A DNA stretch of 64,000 nucleotides from contig NZ_JAUYEY010000031.1 of assembly GCF_030689685.1 (NCBI RefSeq), forward strand, positions 94,245-158,244. The letters are read 5' to 3'. The notes beneath the pieces are model-generated. The model had not been told where the DNA came from and ran no database searches. It was given only the letters and a program-made list of their open reading frames with translations. This stretch comes from Polaromonas sp. (GTDB taxonomy: Bacteria > Pseudomonadota > Gammaproteobacteria > Burkholderiales > Burkholderiaceae_C). Positions within the stretch are counted from its first letter, which is position 1; every line of letters starts with the position of its first letter. Positions 38,206-45,197 of the stretch are shown piece by piece. Both the position numbers and the translations under genes were made by a program.

Positions 38206-39213
38206 CTACTCGATTTTTATGCCCCGAACCGCGATGATGCCGCGCATGATGGCGGTCTCGCTGCGGATACGGCTGGTCAGGCCTTCGGGTGAGGTGCCCA
38301 CGGCCTGCCAGCCCTGGTTGAACAGTTTCTGGCGGGTGTCTTGATCGCGGATGATGCGCGGCACTTCCTGGGCCAGGCGTGTCTGCGCGGCCTTGGACAG
38401 ATTGGCCGGGCCGACCAGCGCGGTCCAGACTTCGAGGTTGAAGTTGCGCACTCCCGCATCGGCCAGCGAGGGAATCTCCGAGGCCAGGGCACTGCGGCCG
38501 CTGGTCAGGCCAATGGCCTTGAGCTTGCCGGCCCTGATCTGCGGCAGCGCGATGCCAGGCGGCACCAGCGCCATCTGGATCTGGCCCCCCAGCAGCGCGG
38601 TGACGACCTGGGGGTTGCCCTGGTAGGGCACATGCACAGCGCCGAGGTTGCCGGCGGTGGACTTGAGCAGTTCCATGCCCAGATGTCCGACTGAGCCATT
38701 GCCGACCGAGCCGTAATTCCATTTGTCGCCGCCGTTGCGAGCGGCCAGGAAAAAATCGCTGCCCGAAGGCTGGTTTATGGGGGCAACCAGCACCAGCGGT
38801 GCGGTGGTCAGCAGCGAGATCGGGGCGAAGTCTTTGGCGGGGTCGTAGGGCAGCTTGGCATACAGCATCTTGGCCGAGGTCAGGTTGCCGTTGATCACCA
38901 CCGCCAGGGTGTGATCGTCGGTGGCTTTGGCCGCCAGGTCGGCGGCGATATTGCCGGATGCACCAGGGCGGTTTTCCACGATGACGGGTTGCCCGAGGGC
39001 GCGCGACAAGGGCTCGGCCAGTGTGCGTGCCGCCATGTCAGGCGTGGAGCCGCCGGGGAAACCCACCAGCAGCTTGACCGTGCGTGTCGGCCAAGCCGAC
39101 GCAGCAGAAGCGGTTTCTTTGAGGGCTGGTTTTTTCGAGGTATTTTGGGCTGTAGCCAGCGTGGATAGAGCGAGAGCCGCTATCAAAAGTGTAGTGCGCT
39201 TGGACAATTTCAT
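38206..39213 (-). CDS. Tripartite tricarboxylate receptor (Bug family), gentisate operon
   Basis: A 335-residue periplasmic receptor starting at ATG 39213 with a strong GGAGG. The signal peptide is residues 1-22 (MKLSKRTTLLIAALALSTLATA). The mature part has WPTRTVKLLVGFPGGSTPDMAARTLAEPL and VENRPGASGNIAADLAA, the Bug pattern. No TctAB permease is nearby. Co-transcription with 3-hydroxybenzoate 6-hydroxylase (25-bp gap) suggests an aromatic-acid ligand. A GCTAT-N7-GTAGT variant of the dispersed repeat lies inside the signal-peptide codons (39179-39195). Confidence 0.9.
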   Translation of the reverse strand: MKLSKRTTLLIAALALSTLATAQNTSKKPALKETASAASAWPTRTVKLLVGFPGGSTPDMAARTLAEPLSRALGQPVIVENRPGASGNIAADLAAKATDDHTLAVVINGNLTSAKMLYAKLPYDPAKDFAPISLLTTAPLVLVAPINQPSGSDFFLAARNGGDKWNYGSVGNGSVGHLGMELLKSTAGNLGAVHVPYQGNPQVVTALLGGQIQMALVPPGIALPQIRAGKLKAIGLTSGRSALASEIPSLADAGVRNFNLEVWTALVGPANLSKAAQTRLAQEVPRIIRDQDTRQKLFNQGWQAVGTSPEGLTSRIRSETAIMRGIIAVRGIKIE

Positions 39214-39238
39214 GCAAACCTCCAGTTTTGAAAGGGCT

Positions 39239-40432
39239 CTATTTGAACAGCTTTGACGGCTCGATTCCGTCGTACATCCACTGCAGGCCTGCAAAACCTG
39301 CATTTTCTTTTTCGCTTTGGAACATCTGGTTACGCAGCTCGCGCTGCACGCCCGCCGCATGGTAGATGTCGCCATAAAAGCGCGCGGTCAGTTGCACCCG
39401 CCCGGTGCGCAGGTAGCGTGCCTGCTGGTATTTCTGGAAGGCTTGAGGTAGGTCGCCGTGCGTAAAGCGCAGCGCCTCGCGCAGCACCACGGCATCCTCG
39501 ATGGCCTGGCCAGCGCCCTGCGCCAGGTACTGCAGCATGGGGTGCGCCGCATCGCCCAGCAGCGTGACGCGCCGGTCGGTCCAGTTTTTCACTGGCTCGC
39601 GGTCGCACAGCACCCACATTTTCCAGGTCTCGATTTTCCCCAACAGTTCCCGGACCTGCGGGCAGGCCTGGGCAAACCGCTCCGTGAGCTCCGCCGTGTC
39701 GCCAAAGGTGTTCCAGCCTTCGTCGTACTTGTTGCTGTGAAACACTGCGACCAGGTTGAACAACTCGCCGCGGCGCAGCGGGTAGTGCACCAGGTGGGTT
39801 TTCTCGCCGCCCCAGAGCAGCACGTCGTCGCTCCACAAATGCGCCGGCACATCTTCGCGCTTGAGCACGGCGCGGTAAGCGATGTGGCCCGACACGCGCG
39901 GCTTGCCGTCGCCCACCACCACCTCGCGCACCTTGCTCCAGATGCCGTCGGCGCCGATCAGGGCTGCGCCCTGTAGCACCTCGCCGCCCACCAGGTGGGC
40001 CTGCACGCTGGCTTCGGATTGCGCGAAAGATTCGACTTTTGCGTTGGTGCGCAGTGTCACGTTCTCTTGCGCCGCGCAGGCCTCCAGAAACACCTGGTGC
40101 AGATCGGCGCGGTAAATCACGCCATAGGGAAAGCCGTAGGTGGCGCGCGCCATGTCGCCCAGCGGCACGCGGACGATTTTTTCGCCGGTACGCACGTCGT
40201 TCATCCCCAGGCCCGGCGGGAAGAAAGACACCTTGCTGACCACGTCGGTCAGGCCCAGGTAGGCGAACATGCGGAAAATATTCGGACCAAGCTGGATACC
40301 CGCGCCGATTTCACCAAAGTTTGCGGCTTGCTCCAGCACCGTCACCGCATGGCCGTCGCGCGCCAGCACGAGCGCGGTGGCCAGGCCGCCAATGCCGCCG
40401 CCAGCAATAAGGATGGGGTAGGGAGATGTCAC
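39239..40432 (-). CDS. FAD monooxygenase, probable 3-hydroxybenzoate 6-hydroxylase
   Basis: A 397-residue class A flavoprotein hydroxylase. GxGxxG is in ILIAGGGIGGLATALVLARDG (residues 7-27), the DG motif in GADGIWSKVRE (near 160), and the GD motif in TLLGDAAHPMLQYLAQGAGQAIEDA (near 288). Close relatives act on salicylate or 3-hydroxybenzoate; the gentisate genes in the same operon favour 3-hydroxybenzoate to gentisate, with NAD(P)H. The start is GTG 40432. A perfect 24-bp palindrome lies 31 bp upstream. The salicylate 5-hydroxylase route is excluded here because that enzyme is a multicomponent oxygenase. Confidence 0.85.
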   Translation of the reverse strand: MTSPYPILIAGGGIGGLATALVLARDGHAVTVLEQAANFGEIGAGIQLGPNIFRMFAYLGLTDVVSKVSFFPPGLGMNDVRTGEKIVRVPLGDMARATYGFPYGVIYRADLHQVFLEACAAQENVTLRTNAKVESFAQSEASVQAHLVGGEVLQGAALIGADGIWSKVREVVVGDGKPRVSGHIAYRAVLKREDVPAHLWSDDVLLWGGEKTHLVHYPLRRGELFNLVAVFHSNKYDEGWNTFGDTAELTERFAQACPQVRELLGKIETWKMWVLCDREPVKNWTDRRVTLLGDAAHPMLQYLAQGAGQAIEDAVVLREALRFTHGDLPQAFQKYQQARYLRTGRVQLTARFYGDIYHAAGVQRELRNQMFQSEKENAGFAGLQWMYDGIEPSKLFK

Positions 40433-40463
40433 GATGATGGGTCTTGAAAGTCAGAGACGAGTT

Positions 40464-40487
40464 CAATACTAAGTATACTTAGTATTG
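40464..40487. promoter_or_regulatory. Perfect 24-bp palindromic operator of the 3-hydroxybenzoate operon
   Basis: Arms CAATACTAAGTA and TACTTAGTATTG meet without a spacer, 31 bp before the GTG of the hydroxylase. Size and symmetry are those of MarR- or TetR-type operators. No regulator gene is in the operon or next to it. The rest of the 332-bp gap to the dienelactone hydrolase holds no gene. Confidence 0.7.
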
Positions 40488-40585
40488 ATGTGCACGGTGA
40501 ATACCCTGAACTTGGGGAGCGCTGAACAGGCACCCGGCGGCGCGCGATCAGCCGGGCTCGGGCGGTCTGCTTCGTTGAATTTCTT

Positions 40586-40605
40586 GCCAATAGTCAACTA
40601 TTGGC
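40586..40605. promoter_or_regulatory. 20-bp near-perfect palindrome in the same gap
   Basis: GCCAATAGT-CA-ACTATTGGC, 159 bp before the dienelactone hydrolase start. It could be a second operator or an RNA hairpin; its function is not known. Confidence 0.4.
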
Positions 40606-40764
40606 TGCGAAATCCGCCTTGCACCCCATCCCGATCCGGCTGCCGCACATCCGCAAGGACTCATTCAGCGCTTCCCTAACCTTGTATTTCACGTTGCTGG
40701 CAAGAATTTTTGCGGCAGCATAAACTTCGATGGCTTGATTCATTCACCCTTGGAGGACACCGTC

Positions 40765-41664
40765 ATGCTAAATAGCGACCAGAAAAACGAGTTTGATTCT
40801 CTGCTTCCCGGCCAGAGCACCGACATCGGCGCCACCCGCCGCACCGCGCTGAAGGCGGCTCTGGGTGTGGGTTATGCCGCCACCGCCTTGCCCATCATGG
40901 CGCAGACCGCTATCAAGACCTCCGCCGACGGGCTGAAGGCCGGCGAAACGACGTTTGAAGTCAACGGTTTCAAGGTACCGGCCTATTACGCCGCACCCGC
41001 CGGCAAGACCCATCTGCCGGTGATCCTGGTGATTCAGGAGATTTTTGGCGTGCATGAATACATTGCCGACACCGCGCGCCGCTTTGCCAAGGCCGGCTAC
41101 CTGGCGATTGCGCCTGAGTTGTATGCCCGCCAGGGCGATCCGGCGCAGTACGGCGAGATCGCCAAGCTGATGGCCGAAGTTGTCTCCAAGGTGCCTGACG
41201 CGCAAGTCATGGCCGACCTCGACGGCGCAGTGAAGTGGGCCGGCGCCAACGGCGGCGACACCGGCAAGGTCGGCATCACCGGCTTTTGCTGGGGCGGCCG
41301 CGTGACCTGGCTGTATGCGGCGCACAGTGCCAGCGTCAAAGCCGGCGTCGCCTGGTATGGCCGTTTGGTCGGCGCCTCCACACCGCTGACGCCGAAACAT
41401 CCGGTGGAGATTGCGCCCATCCTGAACAGCCCGGTGCTCGGCCTGTACGGCGGCCAGGATGCCGGCATCCCGCTTGACACGGTTGATCAGATGAAAGCCG
41501 CTCTCGCCATCGGCAGCCCGGCGGCGAAGGCCTCGCAGTTTGTGGTGTACCCTGATGCCCCGCATGCGTTTCACGCCGACTACCGCCCGAGCTTCCGCAA
41601 GGAACCGGCCGAGGACGGCTGGAAACGCGCTCTGGCGTGGTTCAAGGCCAACGGCGTTGCTTAA
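40765..41664 (+). CDS. Dienelactone hydrolase family protein, exported
   Basis: A 299-residue alpha/beta hydrolase starting at ATG 40765 with GGAGGA upstream. The N-terminal 50 residues include a twin-arginine-like signal (ATRRTALKAALGVGYAATALPIMAQ). The DLH triad is visible: Cys in GITGFCWGGRVTW (near residue 176), an Asp near LYGGQDAGIPLD, and His in YPDAPHAFHADYR (near 270). Glu in VIQEIFGVHEY fits the family. Cytoplasmic DLH acts on dienelactone in chlorocatechol pathways; an exported form must act on something else, so no substrate is assigned. Confidence 0.88.
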   Translation: MLNSDQKNEFDSLLPGQSTDIGATRRTALKAALGVGYAATALPIMAQTAIKTSADGLKAGETTFEVNGFKVPAYYAAPAGKTHLPVILVIQEIFGVHEYIADTARRFAKAGYLAIAPELYARQGDPAQYGEIAKLMAEVVSKVPDAQVMADLDGAVKWAGANGGDTGKVGITGFCWGGRVTWLYAAHSASVKAGVAWYGRLVGASTPLTPKHPVEIAPILNSPVLGLYGGQDAGIPLDTVDQMKAALAIGSPAAKASQFVVYPDAPHAFHADYRPSFRKEPAEDGWKRALAWFKANGVA

Positions 41665-41685
41665 ACTGTAGCGCGCCGGGCCTGG

Positions 41686-41717
41686 AGCCGCCCCACAGCA
41701 ATGTGTGGCGGCTTTTT
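41686..41717 (+). terminator. Intrinsic terminator after the dienelactone hydrolase gene
   Basis: Stem AGCCGCCCCACA / TGTGTGGCGGCT (one mismatch) with a four-base loop and a T5 tract. Confidence 0.8.
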
Positions 41718-41791
41718 CGTGCCTTGGCCTCGGCAAGGTAGCGGTTTATATAACTTTTAGGGCTCCAGCCCATACGGGGTGTGCGTAAGCA

Positions 41792-41808
41792 GCTATGACT
41801 TTGATAGC
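41792..41808. repeat. GCTAT-N7-ATAGC palindrome covering the ZIP gene start
   Basis: The full extended form is present: GGCTCCAGCCCATACGGG (41761-41778), then GTAAGCAGCTATGACTTTG. The ATG of the ZIP gene is inside it (41795). Confidence 0.65.
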
Positions 41809-42664
41809 AATTTTGACCGGAACCCTGGCCGCTGGCATCGGCAGCGTGTGGCTGGCCGCGCTGCTGAGCTTTGGCATCCTGGCGCGCTACACCACCCACA
41901 TGCTGAGCCTGGCGGCTGGCGCGCTGCTGGCTACAGCCTTCATGCACCTGCTGCCTGAAGCCTTTGAAAGCCAGGCGGGCGCGCAGGAGCTGTTTACCTC
42001 CTTGCTGGTCGGCTTGGTGTTTTTTTTCCTGCTCGACAAGGCAGAGCTGTACCACCATGGCCATGAGCACCACGACCCGGAGGGGCGCGACAAAGATCGG
42101 GGCCATGTGCTGGCGCCAGTGCGCACCGGCAACTCCCTGCGCGCAGAACGGGTAGAGACCTCGCCCAGCCCGTTGGAGCATGGGCACGATCACCATCACA
42201 GCCATCTGGTCAAATCCGGTAGCTGGGCGGTGCTCACCGGCGACAGCGTGCATGCCTTCGGCGATGGCATCCTGATCGCTTCGGCCTTCGTGGCCGACAT
42301 GCGCCTGGGCGTGATCACTGCGCTGGCCGTGCTGGCGCACGAGATCCCGCACCACATGGGCGACCTGGTGGTGCTGCGCCAGACCTCCAGCAACCAGCGC
42401 GCCGCAGTGGTCAAGGTGTCGCTGGCTGGCGCGGTGACGGCGCTCGGTGGCCTGGTCGGCTACGCGCTGGTGGACATGCTGCACGACTGGCTGCCTTATT
42501 TCCTGGTGGTTGCGTCCAGCAGTTTTGTCTATGTGGCGCTGGCCGACTTGATTCCGCAATTGCAAAAACGCCTGAGCGCCCGCGAAACCTTTGCCCAGAT
42601 TGCCTGGCTGGTGGTGGGGATCGCGCTGGTCACGGCGGTCAGCGGGCTGGCCCACAGCCTGTGA
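41795..42664 (+). CDS. ZIP-family divalent metal transporter
   Basis: A 289-residue, eight-helix membrane protein of the ZIP family (zinc and other divalent cation uptake). The metal-binding helix motifs are HAFGDGILIASAF (near residue 151) and HEIPHHMGDLVVL (near 183). A His-rich loop between helices 3 and 4 (YHHGHEHHDPEG, HGHDHHHSHL) is typical. The first codons MTLIA come from a dispersed repeat, and no good Shine-Dalgarno is seen. The true start may be here, or the original N-terminus was replaced by the repeat. Confidence 0.9.
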   Translation: MTLIAILTGTLAAGIGSVWLAALLSFGILARYTTHMLSLAAGALLATAFMHLLPEAFESQAGAQELFTSLLVGLVFFFLLDKAELYHHGHEHHDPEGRDKDRGHVLAPVRTGNSLRAERVETSPSPLEHGHDHHHSHLVKSGSWAVLTGDSVHAFGDGILIASAFVADMRLGVITALAVLAHEIPHHMGDLVVLRQTSSNQRAAVVKVSLAGAVTALGGLVGYALVDMLHDWLPYFLVVASSSFVYVALADLIPQLQKRLSARETFAQIAWLVVGIALVTAVSGLAHSL

Positions 42665-42767
42665 CGCTGGCGTGTCAGGCGGACGCTGACACGAACAGGG
42701 CATCGCTGCCTATAAACGCGGCGTTTCCGGAGGGCGATCATGGAAGCATTCTTTTCAAGGATGCGCC

Positions 42768-42929
42768 ATGACACTGCCCACCCCCCGTCACCGTCCCGCC
42801 AAGCCCCGCCGCGCCCGCCGCCTGATGGCGGCCTGGATCGCCTACTTCACCACCGTGTGCGCCAGCATGGCGGCCGCTGCTGCCGTGGTCACCGAGACCG
42901 CGCCCATCCTGCTGGTTACGGGCCTGTGA
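42768..42929 (+). CDS. Small membrane protein, unknown
   Basis: 53 codons: MTLPTPRHRPAKPRRARR followed by one hydrophobic helix (MAAWIAYFTTVCASMAAAAA) and a short tail. The basic N-terminus and single helix suggest an inner-membrane peptide with the N-terminus inside. AAGGA lies nine bases upstream. It is the first of three small ORFs in a row. No family is recognised; coding status rests on start, ribosome site and the sensible protein profile. Confidence 0.5.
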   Translation: MTLPTPRHRPAKPRRARRLMAAWIAYFTTVCASMAAAAAVVTETAPILLVTGL

Positions 42930-42931
42930 CC

Positions 42932-43243
42932 ATGCACGCCGAACCGAAACCCGCGCCGGACAGCCCGGAAGAAGACAGCGTGCCCCCCGGCGACGACAGC
43001 AACACCGACCCGACGCCGCCGCTGCCGGCCGACCACCCCGGCCGCAATGGCGGTGAGCGCAATCCCTCGGCGTCTGCCCCTCAGAAGCATCTTCGGCCCC
43101 TGGACGAAGAGCCGGAGATCAACAAGGAGCGCGACATTCCGTCTGACGGCCGCGACCCCGAGGGTGAAGCCATGATCCGCGACCTCGACAAACCGACCGA
43201 GCCTTCGGGCGACAAACCCACAGGCCAGGCCCATGGCCACTGA
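42932..43243 (+). CDS. Small acidic, proline-rich protein, unknown
   Basis: 103 codons starting MHAEPKPAPDSPEEDSVPPG. The composition is Pro, Asp, Glu, Gly and Lys with no hydrophobic core, so it is probably disordered. It ends KPTGQAHGH. It starts two bases after the stop of the 53-codon ORF and overlaps the next ORF by 11 bp. The frame is open further upstream, but that part would overlap the membrane peptide gene in another frame. The function is unknown. Confidence 0.55.
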   Translation: MHAEPKPAPDSPEEDSVPPGDDSNTDPTPPLPADHPGRNGGERNPSASAPQKHLRPLDEEPEINKERDIPSDGRDPEGEAMIRDLDKPTEPSGDKPTGQAHGH

Positions 43244-43331
43244 CCCCAACGTGCCGCCACCGGAGCCGGTGCAACCGCTGCGTACGCCGCCCAACCCCGG
43301 ACAGGTGCAACCGACGCCACAACCGATGTAA
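43233..43331 (+). CDS. Very small proline-rich ORF, unknown
   Basis: 32 codons, MATDPNVPPPEPVQPLRTPP..., ten or more prolines, ending QPM. It overlaps the previous ORF. It may be a real micro-protein or chance; only its position and Pro-rich composition, shared with the neighbour, support it. Confidence 0.35.
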   Translation: MATDPNVPPPEPVQPLRTPPNPGQVQPTPQPM

Positions 43332-43360
43332 TTGCCAGGCGGCCAAGCGTCGATTCAGCC

Positions 43361-44305
43361 TCACATTCCGGCAGCTTCGAGTTCCGCGCGTGTCGGCAGG
43401 CCTTCACTGTCGCCGAGCACCTGCACCGCACGCGCGCCTATCCAGGCGCCGCGCCTGACGGCGGCCGGCACGTCGCAGCCGGCCAGCAGGGCGCTGATCA
43501 CACCCACGGCAAAACCGTCGCCCGCGCCCACGGTGTCCACCACCTTGTCGACCGGAAAGCCCGGCACCCGGCCGCTGCCGTGTTCGCCATCGAAGTACGC
43601 GCCTTGGCTGCCGAGCTTGACAAGCACCAGCCTGGCGCCGCGCTCGCGGTAGAAGCGGGCAATGCCTTCGGCAGTGTTCTCGCCGGTCAGCAGCCGGCCT
43701 TCTTCCAGTCCCGGCAGCACCCAGTCGGCGCGCGCCGCCAGGTCGTTGATGGCGGCAACCATGGTCTCGGGCGTGGCCCACAGCGTGGGCCGCAGATTCG
43801 GGTCAAATGACACACTGCGGCCCGCAGCGCGCATCACGTCCATGCTCAGTCGCGCCAGCGGCAAGGTGGTCGCCGAGAGGGCCGGAAACACGCCAGTGGC
43901 GTGCAGATGCCGCGCCGACAGCAGCCAGTCGGTGTCAAGGTCGTCCAAGCCCATGTGGCTGGCGGCCGAGCCCTTGCGGTGGTATTCAACCGGCGGGTCG
44001 CCGCCGTCCAGCACCCTGCCCTTGATCATGAAGCCGGTGGCTTGCGCGTCGGTGAGTGCCACATGCGAGCAGTCAATGCCTTCGGCCGACATTTCTCGGA
44101 GCAGGTAGCGCCCCATCATGTCGGTGCCGAGACGGCTGGCCCAGCCTACCTTCAGGCCAAGGCGGGCCAGGCCGATGGCGACATTGGTTTCCGCGCCGGC
44201 CGTGTATTTGTGAAACGAAGCAGCGTCCTCCAGCGCGCCGGGCCGGTCGGCCACCAGCAGCATCATGGCCTCACCAAAAGTGACGACGTCCATCGCGTTT
44301 GTCAT
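43361..44305 (-). CDS. kdgK: PfkB-family sugar kinase, probable 2-dehydro-3-deoxygluconokinase
   Basis: A 314-residue ribokinase-fold enzyme. The N-terminal VVTFGEAMMLLVADRPGALEDA and AGAETNVAIGLARLGLKVGWAS match KDG kinases; the C-terminal PfkB signature DTVGAGDGFAVGVISALLAG (near residue 253) contains the catalytic Asp. KDG kinase phosphorylates 2-keto-3-deoxygluconate for the Entner-Doudoroff route. The start is ATG 44305; the ribosome site is weak. No KDPG aldolase is adjacent, so the exact sugar is uncertain. Confidence 0.82.
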   Translation of the reverse strand: MTNAMDVVTFGEAMMLLVADRPGALEDAASFHKYTAGAETNVAIGLARLGLKVGWASRLGTDMMGRYLLREMSAEGIDCSHVALTDAQATGFMIKGRVLDGGDPPVEYHRKGSAASHMGLDDLDTDWLLSARHLHATGVFPALSATTLPLARLSMDVMRAAGRSVSFDPNLRPTLWATPETMVAAINDLAARADWVLPGLEEGRLLTGENTAEGIARFYRERGARLVLVKLGSQGAYFDGEHGSGRVPGFPVDKVVDTVGAGDGFAVGVISALLAGCDVPAAVRRGAWIGARAVQVLGDSEGLPTRAELEAAGM

Positions 44306-44643
44306 GAAAAGTTCTTGGGGGAGTGCAGGGTGCGCGAATCGCAGCACCCTACGATTGCTATGCTATTGATAGCTGGTAGTGCTTGTTGCATATGGGCTGA
44401 AGCCTTATTTGATGCATAAATATTGGGGTGCGCGCTGATGCCCGGATGCCCCATGCTGCGGTGTCCATGCGGGATCCGGGCCGGTGCCTGTCGTCCTACA
44501 ACAGGATCAACAGCGTCTGACACGAGCAAATTCGGCCCTTGCCTAAAGTGAATTTGTGTGTGTGGCAGCCCGCCATACACACAGCACCGCCGGTGCCGTG
44601 AATGACCAGCAAATCCATAACCCACCCGCCAGGAAATCCCACC
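44306..44643. other. Intergenic region between kdgK and hemerythrin genes
   Basis: 338 bp. It holds a weak hairpin AGGGTG/CACCCT (44326-44350) and the palindrome listed next. No gene is visible; both neighbours are transcribed away from it, so two promoters should lie here, but I cannot place them. Confidence 0.5.
44357..44373. repeat. GCTAT-N7-ATAGC palindrome upstream of kdgK
   Basis: The arms are at 44357-44361 and 44369-44373, followed by CATATGGGCTGAAGCC (44390-44405), the extended repeat in the opposite orientation to the copy at 41792. Confidence 0.65.
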
Positions 44644-45126
44644 ATGAGCAAAGCACCCTCCAAGATGAATGACGCCGTTGACCTGCTCGACGCCGACCAC
44701 GTTGCCGTCAAGAAACTATTCACTCAATTCAAGAAACTCAGCGAAGCCAAGGCGCCCGGCGACGAGCGTAAGGCCCTGGCCGACAAGATCTGCAAGGAGT
44801 TGACGGTGCACGCAGAGATTGAAGAGCAAATCTTTTACCCCGCAACGCGCGCGGCCGTCCATGACGACGATCTGCTCAACGAAGCCGAAGTCGAGCATGC
44901 CTGTGCCAAAGACCTGATCGCGCAAATCTCGGGCATGGACGCCGACGAAGAACTGTTCGACGCCAAAGTCATCGTACTCGGTGAATACATTGACCACCAT
45001 GTAGAAGAAGAGCGCGAAGAGATGTTTCCCAAGGCCCGCAAGAGCGAGATGGACCTCAAGGCCATGGTGACGGATCTGAAGGCGCTGAAGGAGGAGCTGA
45101 TCGCCAACTACGAAATGCCGGCCTGA
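44644..45126 (+). CDS. Hemerythrin HHE-domain protein
   Basis: A 160-residue helical protein starting at ATG 44644 with AGGAAA upstream. The iron-ligand pattern of HHE proteins is present: DADHVAVKKLF (near 17), HAEIEEQIFYP (near 58), EVEHACAKDLI (near 82) and HHVEEEREEMFP (near 119). Such proteins bind a di-iron site and are linked to oxygen, NO or oxidative stress handling. No partner gene shows which. The C-terminus is a charged helix. Confidence 0.9.
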   Translation: MSKAPSKMNDAVDLLDADHVAVKKLFTQFKKLSEAKAPGDERKALADKICKELTVHAEIEEQIFYPATRAAVHDDDLLNEAEVEHACAKDLIAQISGMDADEELFDAKVIVLGEYIDHHVEEEREEMFPKARKSEMDLKAMVTDLKALKEELIANYEMPA

Positions 45127-45197
45127 TGGCTGGGACGGCGCAGGCTGCTTGAACGACGCGCGCCCAGGCTTGTTCGGCCTGAGCACCCCTGGCCTGT

